In this document: piece after piece, positions 35,321-44,204 of the stretch | How the letters are laid out: each line of letters starts with the position of its first letter | Numbering within the stretch: the first letter of the stretch is position 1 | Source of the DNA: CAXBCP01 sp038120765 | Lineage (GTDB): Bacteria > Pseudomonadota > Alphaproteobacteria > MPNO01 > UBA830 | DNA length: 64,000 nt | Direction of reading: 5' to 3' | NCBI GenBank assembly: GCA_038120765.1 | Contig: JAYOMI010000005.1 | Location: forward strand, 13,409 to 77,408 | Translations under genes and position numbers: made by a program | Notes under the pieces: generated by a model | The model's input: only the letters and a program-made list of their open reading frames with translations | What the model was told of the DNA's origin: nothing | The model's database searches: none

Positions 35321-38020
35321 TCACGCCTTTTCGCTTGCCGTCGGCTCTGCGTCGGTATCCGCCGCAGGCTTGGCTGTCGCCGTTGTGGCTTTTGCTTTCG
35401 ACTTGCCTTTGGTCTTCGCTTTTCCCTTTGCCTTGCCTTTGGCTTTCTTCGCCTTCTTGGCTTTGGCCTTCTTGGGCTTGGAGCCGACTTTCTCGGCGCG
35501 GGCCGCGATCAGCTCGACCGCGAGTTCGAGCGAAAGCGATTCCGGTTCCATGTCGCTCGGAAGGGATGCGTTGATCTTCCCGTGCTTGACGTAAGGCCCG
35601 TAACGGCCGTCGCGCAGCTCGATCGGTTTGCCGTCATCGGGATGATCGCCGATTTTCTTGCCGGTCGATTTAGCCGCCCGCTTGGCAGGCGCCTCGGCGA
35701 TGATGGTCACCGCCCGGTTGAGACCGATGGTGAGAACATCGTCATCGTTGCTCAGCTTCACGTAGCGGTCGCCGACCTTCAGATAGGGGCCGAAACGTCC
35801 CACGCCGGCGAGTATCATTTCGCCGGTCTCCGGATGTGGTCCGATCGGACGCGGAAGCGACAACAGCAAGAGAGCGAGATCAAGGTCTATATCCGACGGC
35901 ACCTGGCCGCGGAGCAGGGACTGCCGTTTCGGTTTTTCCTTCGATCCCTTCACCGCCTCGCCAAGCTGGACGTAAACACCAAACGGGCCTTTGCGCATCG
36001 AGACCGGCAGCTGGGTCTCGGGATCGATGCCCAGTTCTTTCGGGCCGGTAAAGGCGGCGTCTTCATCTTCGTCGCCGGTAATTACCGTCAGCGCCGTCGT
36101 GTGCCCGCACTCGGGATAGTTTGAACAGCCGATAAATCCTCCGTTCCGGCCGAGTTTCAGGCCGAGCCGGCCGTCTTCGCAGGCCGGACATTTGCGCGGG
36201 TTGCTGCCATCTTCGCGTTCCGGAAAGAAATGCGGGCCAAGCTCGGCATCGAGCTTGTCGATCACCTCGGTTATGCGCAGGTCCTTGGTCTCGCCAATGG
36301 CGGCCGAGAACGCTTCCCAGAAATCGCGCAGGAGGGTTTTCCATTGCATGTCGCCATTCGCGACATCGTCCAGGCGGCTTTCGAGGTCCGCCGTGAAGCC
36401 GTATTCGACGTAGCGTTCGAAAAATTCAGACAGGAATGCGGTGACCATCCGGCCCCGGTCATGAGGCGTGAACCGGCGCTGTTCGAGCGTCACGTAATTG
36501 CGGTCCTGCAGGACCTGGAGGATCGAGGCATAGGTCGACGGCCGGCCAATGCCCAGCTCTTCCATCTTGCGCACAAGGCTCGCTTCGGTGAAGCGCGGCG
36601 GTGGCTTGGTGAAATGCTGTTCCGGTGTTACCTCGCCACGGTTCATCATGTCGCCTTCGTTCATCGGCGGCAGGATACGGTCGCGTTCGTTGCCCTCGTC
36701 ATCTTCGCCGGTGGTGGCGCTTTCGTCCTGGCCCTCCTGGTAAAGCTTCAGGAAACCGTCGAACTTCACGACCGAACCGTTAGCGCGCAGTACGGTGCCG
36801 CCGTCGGGGGACGCGAGATCGACGGCGACCTGCTCCATGACCGCGCTTTCCATCTGGCTCGCGACCGCGCGCTTCCATATCAGATCGTAGAGCCGGCGTT
36901 CGTCTTCGCCGAGATACTGGCGGACCTCGTTGGGTTTGCGCGAAAACTCCGTCGGGCGGATCGCTTCATGCGCTTCCTGGGCATTTTTGGACTTGTTGCG
37001 GTAGGTGTTGGGCTGGTCCGGTACATAATTATGGCCGTATTCCTGGCCGATGGTCGCGCGTGCCGCGACGATCGCCTCCTGGCCAAGGCTTACGCTGTCT
37101 GTTCGCATATAGGTGATCAGACCGACCGTTTCGCCACCGCCGACATCCACGCCTTCGTACAGTTTCTGTGCCGTGCGCATGGTCCGTGTCGCGCCGAAGC
37201 CCAGCTTGCGCGAGGCCTCCTGCTGCATTGTCGACGTCGTAAACGGCGGCGCGGCGCGGCGATTGACCGTTTTGCGCTCTACCGATTTGACCGTATAGCC
37301 ATGACTTTCGATCTCGGCGACGGTCGCCTTGGCAGCTTCTTCGTTGTTAATGTCGTACCGGTCCAGCTTCCTGCCGCCCAGATGGGTCAGGCGCGCAGGC
37401 ACGGTCGCACCGTTCACCGTCGTGAAGGCAGCGCCGATGGTCCAGTATTCCTGTGGCTTGAAAACCTCGATCTCGGCTTCGCGTTCGCAGATCAGGCGCA
37501 GGGCGACCGACTGCACGCGACCTGCCGATTTCGATCCCGGCAGTTTGCGCCACAGGATCGGCGACAGGCTGAACCCGACAAGATAATCGAGCGCGCGGCG
37601 GGCAAGATAGGCGTCGATCAGTTCCTGATTGAGCCCGCGCGGATTGTTCACCGCCTCGATAATCGCATTTTTTGTGACTTCATGGAAAACGACGCGTTGA
37701 ACGTCGATATCGTCCAGCGCGTGACGTTCGTTCAGGATTTCCTGGAGATGCCAGGAAATCGCTTCTCCTTCGCGATCCGGATCGGTCGCGAGATACAGAT
37801 GATCCGCGCCCTTGATGGCATCCTGGATGGCCTGAAGATTCTTTTCCGCCTTGGGGTCAACCGTCCAGACCATTCGGAAGTCTTCGTCAGGCTGGACGGA
37901 GCCGTCCTTGGAGACGAGATCGCGCACGTGTCCTACACTTGCGAGGACCTTGAAGTCCGCGCCTAGATACTTGTTGATGGTCTTCGCCTTGGCAGGCGAC
38001 TCGACGACGACTACGTCCAT
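35321..38020 (-). CDS. topA: DNA topoisomerase I
   Basis: This type IA topoisomerase relaxes negative supercoils. With the ATG at 38020 it has 899 residues. TOPRIM motifs are VVESPAKAKTINKYLG and DPDREGEAISWH, and the active tyrosine is in GLITYMRTDS. One zinc-ribbon of CPAC...CSNYPEC type lies near residue 600. Glycine-rich topoisomerase C-terminal repeats follow (FGPYLKVGDRYVKL, YGPYVKHGK). The final 60 residues are a Lys/Ala tail with a short acidic end. A GTG 6 bp upstream is an alternative start. It sits in the conserved order dprA-topA-rnr. Confidence 0.97.
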   Translation of the reverse strand: MDVVVVESPAKAKTINKYLGADFKVLASVGHVRDLVSKDGSVQPDEDFRMVWTVDPKAEKNLQAIQDAIKGADHLYLATDPDREGEAISWHLQEILNERHALDDIDVQRVVFHEVTKNAIIEAVNNPRGLNQELIDAYLARRALDYLVGFSLSPILWRKLPGSKSAGRVQSVALRLICEREAEIEVFKPQEYWTIGAAFTTVNGATVPARLTHLGGRKLDRYDINNEEAAKATVAEIESHGYTVKSVERKTVNRRAAPPFTTSTMQQEASRKLGFGATRTMRTAQKLYEGVDVGGGETVGLITYMRTDSVSLGQEAIVAARATIGQEYGHNYVPDQPNTYRNKSKNAQEAHEAIRPTEFSRKPNEVRQYLGEDERRLYDLIWKRAVASQMESAVMEQVAVDLASPDGGTVLRANGSVVKFDGFLKLYQEGQDESATTGEDDEGNERDRILPPMNEGDMMNRGEVTPEQHFTKPPPRFTEASLVRKMEELGIGRPSTYASILQVLQDRNYVTLEQRRFTPHDRGRMVTAFLSEFFERYVEYGFTADLESRLDDVANGDMQWKTLLRDFWEAFSAAIGETKDLRITEVIDKLDAELGPHFFPEREDGSNPRKCPACEDGRLGLKLGRNGGFIGCSNYPECGHTTALTVITGDEDEDAAFTGPKELGIDPETQLPVSMRKGPFGVYVQLGEAVKGSKEKPKRQSLLRGQVPSDIDLDLALLLLSLPRPIGPHPETGEMILAGVGRFGPYLKVGDRYVKLSNDDDVLTIGLNRAVTIIAEAPAKRAAKSTGKKIGDHPDDGKPIELRDGRYGPYVKHGKINASLPSDMEPESLSLELAVELIAARAEKVGSKPKKAKAKKAKKAKGKAKGKAKTKGKSKAKATTATAKPAADTDAEPTASEKA

Positions 38021-38081
38021 GATCACCGATAATTCTGTTTGCGGGCGACGTCACTATAGGGGCCGTTGGTTGCCGCAATCT

Positions 38082-39203
38082 TTATAAAACCAACGAAATC
38101 CGGTTCCCCGGATGCCTTTCGATCCGCCCTGCGAGTTCAAGTTCCAGCAGCGTACTCTGCACTGAGGCGGCAGACATGTGGCACTCGCGAACCAGTTCGT
38201 CAACACCTGTTGGTGTCGCGCCCAGTAATTCGATGATTTTGTCATGCGCCGTTTCCGGGTCGGTTTCGGTCGCAATTTCAACGGGTTGCGCCATGATCGC
38301 CCGGGAGGGCACATGACGGGGTTTGAACATCTGCTGGGACAGGGCAGAAACGATGTCGGCCGCACTTTCGGTGAGAATCGCGCCCTGTCGAATCAGGTCA
38401 TTGGTCCCTTTGCAGCGGGGGTCTCGCGGCGAGCCGGGCACGGCAAAGACCTCGCGACCCTGTTCGAGGGCGAGCCCGGAGGTGATCAGCGAACCCGATT
38501 TGAGCGCGGCTTCAACGACGAGTACGCCCTGCGAGAGGCCGGAAACAAGCCGGTTGCGCGCGGGAAAATGCCGTGCCGTCGGGCGGGTGCCGACCGGTTG
38601 TTCCGACACCAAGGCGCCGGTTGCGGCGATGCGCTTCTGTATATCTTCGTGCTCCGGCGGATAAACCACGTCTATTCCGCCGGCAACGGCCGCGATCGTG
38701 CCGGTCTGCAGCGCCCCCGTATGCGCGGCGGCATCGATTCCGCGGGCGAGGCCCGAGACGACGACGAACCCCGCGTCGCCGAGCTCTGTCGCGATTTCCT
38801 CCGCAAAACGACGCCCGTTGGCCGATGCATTGCGCGCCCCCACGATCGCGACGGCGGGGCGTTTCAGCATCGCCGCGTCGCCGTTCACGAACAGCAAGCG
38901 CGCGGGATCGGGGATCGCGGCGAGCGTCTCGGGATAGTCGGGTTCTTACAGGCCGATTGCCCGCCCGCTTGCAGCCGTGAGGGCCTCCAGCTCCGCCTCA
39001 ATGTCACCGCGTTCCGGGATGCTGAATTTTCTGCGCCGGCCCGCCCGTCTCGCCAGCTCCGGCAGGGCTTCGAGAGCCGCCGCGGCAGTGCCGAAGCGCT
39101 CTATCAGGTCGATAAACAGATGCGGGCCCACGAATCTGGTGCGTATCAGCCGTAACCAGTCGATGCGTTCCTCGGCGCTCAGGTGTTTCGACGCGCTTTC
39201 CAT
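38082..39203 (-). pseudogene. dprA: DNA-protecting protein DprA, interrupted by an in-frame stop
   Basis: DprA loads RecA on incoming single-stranded DNA during transformation. The N-terminal SAM-like domain is encoded from the ATG at 39203. It ends at a TAA (38948-38946) that stands in the same frame as the rest: AIGL-stop-EPDYPETLAAIP. The Rossmann-fold core after the stop is intact (VAIVGARNASANGRRFA, SGLARGIDAAAHTGAL, GSLITSGLALEQGREVF). A C-terminal winged helix follows. Only one codon is wrong, so this is either a recent nonsense mutation, a sequencing error, or two separately translated pieces (TTG at 38897 could restart). Neighbours are the usual plsY and topA. Confidence 0.9.
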
Positions 39204-39234
39204 CGTGCAACGATGGGTGGCAATCGGGTTCCGG

Positions 39235-39855
39235 TCAAGGCTTCCGCGATGCGCCGATTTTCGATTCCTCGCCCCGCAGCAGGCGCCGGATATTCCCGTG
39301 GTGTCGGATCCAGACCAGTGCCGAGAGGGCGATCGCGAATTCGGTGCGCTGTGGATCGGCCAGCCACGACATGTACACGGGGCTCGCCGCCAGGGCGATC
39401 AGGGCGGACAAGGACGAGTAGCGGAACAGGACGGCCGCCAGCAGCCATGTGGCGCAGGCCAACCCGCCGACCGGCGGCGACAGAGCGAACAGAACGCCGA
39501 GTGCCGTCGCTACGCCCTTGCCGCCGTGGAACATCAGCCAGACCGGGAATAGATGGCCGAGCAGCGCGCCGGCGCCGGCGACAATAGCCATGTCTGGCCC
39601 GTACACTTGGGCAATCAGGACGGCAGCAGCGCCTTTTGCTCCATCCAGCAGCAGTGTTGCCGCAGCGATTTTCCGGTTGCCGGTGCGCAGGACGTTGGTC
39701 GCGCCGATATTTCCGGATCCGATTGAGCGGATATCGCCCAGCCCGGCAAGCCGGGTCAGGATCAGGCCGAAAGGGATCGAGCCGATCAGGTAACCGCCGG
39801 TCACAGCGGCGAGAAGATAAGGCCAGCTATATGACCAGCTGATCGGATCGATCAT
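39235..39855 (-). CDS. plsY: acyl-phosphate:glycerol-3-phosphate acyltransferase PlsY
   Basis: PlsY is an inner-membrane enzyme that acylates glycerol-3-phosphate with acyl-phosphate, the first step of phospholipid synthesis. The 206-residue protein has about five helices. It shows the three conserved cytosolic motifs: SGNIGATNVLRT, a DGAKG segment, and HGGKGVATALG. It lies 3 bp behind pyrC and 31 bp before dprA on the same strand. Confidence 0.95.
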   Translation of the reverse strand: MIDPISWSYSWPYLLAAVTGGYLIGSIPFGLILTRLAGLGDIRSIGSGNIGATNVLRTGNRKIAAATLLLDGAKGAAAVLIAQVYGPDMAIVAGAGALLGHLFPVWLMFHGGKGVATALGVLFALSPPVGGLACATWLLAAVLFRYSSLSALIALAASPVYMSWLADPQRTEFAIALSALVWIRHHGNIRRLLRGEESKIGASRKP

Positions 39856-39858
39856 GTT

Positions 39859-41157
39859 TCACCCTATCAGGGAGTGGACGTGGCGGCCGCCGACAACGGT
39901 ACACATCGCTTTTCCCTGAACCTGCATCTGGTCGAAGGGCGTGTTCTTCGATCTGCTTTTGAGCTCAGAGGCTTCGACGGTCCATTCATGGTCGGGATCG
40001 AAGATCACCATGTCCGCGGGCAGGCCCGGCGCAAGACGTCCTTCCTTCATGCGCAGCAGGCTGCCGGGCGCAGAGGTCAGCCGGCGTATAAGGTCGAGAA
40101 GACTGATGCCTGCGTCCCTGTGAAGCGCGAGCGTCAGCGGCAGCAGCGTTTCGAGCCCGACGATGCCGGGCTCCGCCTGCACGAAGGGGAGGCGTTTTGA
40201 ATCCTGGTCCTGCGGGCGATGATCGGAAGCGATCACGTCAATCGTCCCGTCGCGGAGACCCTCGATCACGGCGAGCCTGTCCTCCTCGCAGCGCAGCGGC
40301 GGCGAGACTTTCGCGAAGGTCCGGTAGCCCTCGGTCGCCGCATCCGTGAGCGTGAAATAATGCGGCGCGGTATCGCAGGTGACCGGCAGCCCGCGCGCCT
40401 TTGCGGCGCGAATGACGTCGATGGCGGCGGCGGTCGTGATATGGGCCGCGTGATAGCGCGCCCCGGTCAGTTCGACGAGCCGCAGGTCGCGCTCCAGCAT
40501 CATGACTTCGGCGACAGCGGGAATGCCGGCGAGGCCGAGACGCGTCGCCATTTCGCCTTCGGTCATCTGGCCGTTTCCGGCGAGCCTCGGCTCTTCCGGG
40601 TGCTGGACGATCAGCAGATCGAACGTCGATGCGTAGGACAGGACCCGGCGCATCACCAGCGTATCGGCGATGGCGCGCGCGGCGTCTGTGAAGGCAAGTG
40701 CGCCCGCTTCCGACAATATGCCGAACTCCGTCAGTTCATTGCCTTCGAGACCGCGCGAGATCGCGCCATAGGCATAGATCTTGACGATGTTTGTTTCACG
40801 CGCGCGCCGCGCAATGAATTCGATGACCGAGACATTGTCGATGGCAGGGTCTGTATCGGGCAGGCAGATCAGCGATGTCACGCCGCCTGCCGCCGCGGCC
40901 GCACTGGCCGTCTCGAAGCTCTCCTTGTGTTCGCCGCCCGGTTCGGGCAGGTGAACGCGCATGTCGATCAGACCCGGCGCCAGGCAATAGCCTTTGCAGT
41001 CTATGACCTTCACATTGTGCGGCGGGCCGCTGGGGAACAGGTGCGGCCCGGTATCGATTATCTTGTTGCCGTCAATCAGAACCGTGCCTGTCTGGTCGAG
41101 ACCGCTTGCGGGGTCCAGCAGGCGCGCATTCACATAGGCCCGGAGTTGCTCTGTCAT
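39859..41157 (-). CDS. pyrC: dihydroorotase-like protein PyrC (divergent active site)
   Basis: This 432-residue protein belongs to the type I dihydroorotase family of pyrimidine synthesis and overlaps pyrB by 4 bp. The usual zinc motif HxH reads RVH here (LIDMRVHLPEPG). The later PHH reads PHY (DTAPHYFTL) and DHAPH reads DHRPQ (ASDHRPQDQDSK). These changes are shared by a branch of alphaproteobacterial PyrC proteins linked to pyrB. They resemble non-catalytic PyrC' subunits such as those in Pseudomonas that support aspartate transcarbamoylase. The ATG at 41157 is used because upstream residues lie inside pyrB. Whether it is an active enzyme is uncertain. Confidence 0.9.
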   Translation of the reverse strand: MTEQLRAYVNARLLDPASGLDQTGTVLIDGNKIIDTGPHLFPSGPPHNVKVIDCKGYCLAPGLIDMRVHLPEPGGEHKESFETASAAAAAGGVTSLICLPDTDPAIDNVSVIEFIARRARETNIVKIYAYGAISRGLEGNELTEFGILSEAGALAFTDAARAIADTLVMRRVLSYASTFDLLIVQHPEEPRLAGNGQMTEGEMATRLGLAGIPAVAEVMMLERDLRLVELTGARYHAAHITTAAAIDVIRAAKARGLPVTCDTAPHYFTLTDAATEGYRTFAKVSPPLRCEEDRLAVIEGLRDGTIDVIASDHRPQDQDSKRLPFVQAEPGIVGLETLLPLTLALHRDAGISLLDLIRRLTSAPGSLLRMKEGRLAPGLPADMVIFDPDHEWTVEASELKSRSKNTPFDQMQVQGKAMCTVVGGRHVHSLIG

Positions 41158-42131
41158 GCGCCGTCCTCGCCGGTATTGCGGGACAGGCTCCGGGTGACGA
41201 GATCGAGGCATGCCATCCGCACCGCGACGCCCATTTCAACCTGTTCGTGGATAACGCTGCGATGGATGTCGTCGGCCAGTTCGGAGTCGATTTCGATGCC
41301 GCGATTCATCGGTCCGGGATGCATGATCAGCGCATCCGGCTTGGCGACCACAAGTTTGTCGCGGTCGAGGCCGAAAAAGCGGAAATATTCGCGGGTCGAC
41401 GGCACGTAGGATCCCTGCATCCGCTCGGTCTGCAGGCGCAGCATCATGATGATGTCCGCATCCCGTATGCCGTCCAGCATATTGTGATGCACTTCGACGC
41501 CGAGTTTCTCTATCGCCGTCGGCAACAGCGTTTTCGGCGCGACCAGCCGGACATGGGCACCCATGGTATTCAGCAGGTAGATATTCGAGCGTGCCACGCG
41601 GGAATGCAGGATATCGCCGCAGATGGCGACCGTCAGACCCTCGAGCGATTGTTTGCGCCGCCGGATGGTCAGCGCGTCGAGCAATGCCTGGGTCGGGTGT
41701 TCATGACTGCCGTCCCCGGCATTGATAACCGAGCATGTAACCTTCTCGCTCAGCAACTGGACCGCGCCGGAATCGCTGTGCCGGACCGTCAGGACGTCGG
41801 GATGCATGGCGTTCAGGGTCATCGCCGTGTCGATCAGCGTTTCGCCCTTTTTGATGGCGCTGGCGCTGACCGACATGTTGATCACGTCGGCGCCGAGCCG
41901 CTTTCCGGCAAGTTCGAACGATGTCCGGGTGCGGGTCGAATTCTCGAAAAAGACGTTTATCAGCGTGCGGCCGCGCAGGATGGCGCTTTTCTTGTCGTCC
42001 TGCCGGTTTTGCTCAATATAGGATTCCGAGAGATCCAGGAGAGTTTCGATCTCTTCCCTTGGGATGCCTTCCATGCCGAGAATATGCATTCTGGGGGGGC
42101 GAAGGCGCGCGTTGATTGCCGGGTCTGCCAT
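41154..42131 (-). CDS. pyrB: aspartate carbamoyltransferase catalytic subunit
   Basis: PyrB joins carbamoyl phosphate and aspartate, the committed step of pyrimidine synthesis. The 325-residue protein carries the carbamoyl phosphate loop FFENSTRTRTSFELAGKRL (19 residues). The segments INAGDGSHEHPTQALLD and IMHPGPMNRGIEI are also present. It overlaps pyrC by 4 bp. A regulatory PyrI is not seen, in line with the class of ATCase that assembles with PyrC-type partners. Confidence 0.97.
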   Translation of the reverse strand: MADPAINARLRPPRMHILGMEGIPREEIETLLDLSESYIEQNRQDDKKSAILRGRTLINVFFENSTRTRTSFELAGKRLGADVINMSVSASAIKKGETLIDTAMTLNAMHPDVLTVRHSDSGAVQLLSEKVTCSVINAGDGSHEHPTQALLDALTIRRRKQSLEGLTVAICGDILHSRVARSNIYLLNTMGAHVRLVAPKTLLPTAIEKLGVEVHHNMLDGIRDADIIMMLRLQTERMQGSYVPSTREYFRFFGLDRDKLVVAKPDALIMHPGPMNRGIEIDSELADDIHRSVIHEQVEMGVAVRMACLDLVTRSLSRNTGEDGA

Positions 42132-42202
42132 TAAAACCTGTTTATAAGAGGCATCTGCGGGAGCGGCAAGGCGTCCAAACGCCTGCCGATTCGCATGAAA
42201 CT

Positions 42203-43435
42203 CTACTCGCCTTCGGCGATACCGTCCTGCCGCAGCCGTGTGATCTCGTTCGCGGTCAGCCCCAGCATATCGCGGAGCACTTCGACGGTGTGTTCGCCGC
42301 GGACAGGCGGCGGCCGGCGATAGGTCACCGGCGTTCCCGACATTTTTGCCGGTGCCGCGACAAGTTTCACCGCGCCCGCCTGCGGATGCGGCATCTCAAT
42401 CGCCATGCCGCGTGCCCGGGCATGTGGATCGTCGAACACCCGGCTGACGGTGTTGATGGGTCCGCATGGCACGCCCGCGCTCTCCAGCGAGGCTATCCAG
42501 TCGTCGGTGCTGCGGGCGCGGAATATCTCGCGGATTTTCGGCAACAACGTGTCGCGATTGCGGATACGGGCGGGGTTGGTGGCGAAATCAGGGTTTTCGG
42601 CCAGTTCCGGGGCACCTGCCGCTGCACAGAAACCGGCGAACTGGCCGTCATTGCCGGCAGCGAGGATGACGTGGCCGTCCGCGGTTTCGAATACCTCGTA
42701 GGGCACGATACTGGCATGCGCATTGCCGAGCCTGGCCGGGTCCTCGCCGGTATTGAGATACTCGACGGCATGATAGTAGAGCCAAGAAATCTGGGTCTCG
42801 AAAAGCGACAGGTCGATTTGCTGGCCCATGCCGGTGGCATCCCGGTGGCGCAGGGCGGCGAGAATCGCGGTCGATGCGTGCATCCCGGTCATGATATCGG
42901 CGATGCCTATCCCGGTTTTTACGGGCATGCCGTCGGGTTCGCCCGTTACCGACATGATCCCGCCCATGCCCTGGGCAAGGAAATCGTATCCCGCCCGGTC
43001 GCGATAGGGGCCGGTCTGGCCGAAGCCGGTGATCGAGCAATAGACAAGGGACGGAAATTCGTCGCGGAGGTTGTCATAACCGAGGCCGTATTTCGCCAGC
43101 GCGCCAACCCTGAAATTCTCGATCAGCACGTCGCATTTGGCGAGCAGCTTGCGGATCAGGGCCTGGGCGTCGGCCTGCGATATGTCGATCGCGACCGAAC
43201 GCTTGTTGCGGTTGGCGCTGAGATAGAACGTGCTTTCTTCGGTGTCGTTGCCGCCCGCGTCCTTGACGAAGGGCGGGCCCCAGCTTCGCGTATCGTCGCC
43301 CGCGCCCGGCTTTTCGATCTTGATGACATCGGCGCCATAATCGCCCAGAAGCTGGGTACAGACAGGCCCGGCCAGAATCCGGCTCAGATCGAGAATGCGA
43401 ATGCCGGTTAGGGGGCCGGCAACGAGGTCGGTCAT
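42203..43435 (-). CDS. class III CoA-transferase (CaiB/BaiF family)
   Basis: This 410-residue enzyme moves CoA between organic acids through an aspartyl-CoA intermediate. Family marks are LTGIRILDLSRILAGPVCTQ at the start, VIENFRVG-type sequence (VLIENFRVGALAKYG), and the catalytic Asp in AGYDFLAQGMGG (about residue 164). The substrate cannot be deduced. It starts 6 bp before the next upstream gene's stop in a minus-strand block with a flavin reductase and an LLM oxidoreductase, which suggests organic-acid catabolism. Confidence 0.92.
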   Translation of the reverse strand: MTDLVAGPLTGIRILDLSRILAGPVCTQLLGDYGADVIKIEKPGAGDDTRSWGPPFVKDAGGNDTEESTFYLSANRNKRSVAIDISQADAQALIRKLLAKCDVLIENFRVGALAKYGLGYDNLRDEFPSLVYCSITGFGQTGPYRDRAGYDFLAQGMGGIMSVTGEPDGMPVKTGIGIADIMTGMHASTAILAALRHRDATGMGQQIDLSLFETQISWLYYHAVEYLNTGEDPARLGNAHASIVPYEVFETADGHVILAAGNDGQFAGFCAAAGAPELAENPDFATNPARIRNRDTLLPKIREIFRARSTDDWIASLESAGVPCGPINTVSRVFDDPHARARGMAIEMPHPQAGAVKLVAAPAKMSGTPVTYRRPPPVRGEHTVEVLRDMLGLTANEITRLRQDGIAEGE

Positions 43436-43441
43436 CGGGAT

Positions 43442-44104
43442 TTATTCCGCCGCCCGGGGCGGCTGGCCGATCAGTTCCTCTGGCGTCCGTTTCTCCATCT
43501 GGAACATGTTTGTCTCGTCCACCCAGGAATAGTCCTTGTAGCCGAGCCGGGCGATGGGCCTGACCCGTGCAACCTCGAATATACCGTCTTCGCTGATCGC
43601 TTCATCCGCGATATGCACGCCCATTACCTGGCCGAACACCACATGATGGACGAACATCTTGCTGTCGCCCGGCAGCACGACGATTTCGTGCAGCTTGCAT
43701 TCGAACTGGACGGGCGAGCCCTTGATGCGCGGCGGCGCGACCAGGGTCGACGGAACGCTTTCAAGCCCCGCCTCGGCCAGTTCGTCCTGCGTGCGGTCGA
43801 TAATGAGCCCGGTCTGGTTCATCTGCTCGCGCTGGTCCCAGGTCGCCATGTTGTAAACGAATTCGCCGGTTTCCCTGATATTGGCGACAGTGTCCTTTTC
43901 CTCGTGATCCTCGGCGTGACCGCCGGCCGAAAACAGGCAGAAGGGCGGATTGTAGCTGAGCACATTGAAAAAGCTGAAGGGGGCGACGTTTATGTCCCCC
44001 GCCTTGTTCACGGAGGTGATCCAGCCGATGGGGCGCGGCACGACACAGGCCTTGATCGGGTTGTAGGGCAGGCCGTGGTCGTTCTTGGCGGGTTCGAAAA
44101 ACAT
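43442..44104 (-). CDS. flavin reductase family protein
   Basis: This 220-residue protein has the split-barrel FMN-binding fold. The typical opening VVPRPIGWITSVNKAG is followed by NVAPFSFFNVLSYNPP. Such proteins reduce flavin with NAD(P)H, often to feed a partner monooxygenase. The LLM-type oxidoreductase upstream in the same block is a natural partner. It stands 6 bp before the CoA-transferase gene; about 100 bp separate it from the LLM gene. Confidence 0.88.
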   Translation of the reverse strand: MFFEPAKNDHGLPYNPIKACVVPRPIGWITSVNKAGDINVAPFSFFNVLSYNPPFCLFSAGGHAEDHEEKDTVANIRETGEFVYNMATWDQREQMNQTGLIIDRTQDELAEAGLESVPSTLVAPPRIKGSPVQFECKLHEIVVLPGDSKMFVHHVVFGQVMGVHIADEAISEDGIFEVARVRPIARLGYKDYSWVDETNMFQMEKRTPEELIGQPPRAAE

Positions 44105-44204
44105 GTTTCTGCGATTCCTGCTTGTCAGATGGCGAGGTCGATATCGGAGCCGTCGGGCAGGGCCTGGTCGGCCCGCGGAGGCCGGAGGTTGGCTGCCATA
44201 CCGG

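Noticed and set aside
35340..35520. short repeats in the 3' end of topA considered as a repeat array or CRISPR
   Set aside because: They are Lys/Ala codon repeats of the basic TopA tail, without regular spacers.
34898..36124. 408-codon plus-strand frame across rnr and topA
   Set aside because: It spans the ends of two certain minus-strand genes and has low-complexity Phe/Leu-rich content from the Lys-rich tail of topA.
36230..37966. 578-codon open frame on the plus strand opposite topA
   Set aside because: It is the mirror of a G+C-rich real gene; topA is certain and the antisense protein has no recognisable pattern.
40219..41409. 396-codon open frame opposite pyrC/pyrB
   Set aside because: It is an antisense shadow; both pyrimidine genes are well supported.
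42116..43411. 431-codon open frame opposite the CoA-transferase gene
   Set aside because: It is an antisense shadow with His/Arg-rich composition; the minus-strand gene has clear family motifs.
44125..44199. 24-codon minus-strand frame between the flavin reductase and LLM genes
   Set aside because: It is too short, has no ribosome binding site and no recognisable motif.
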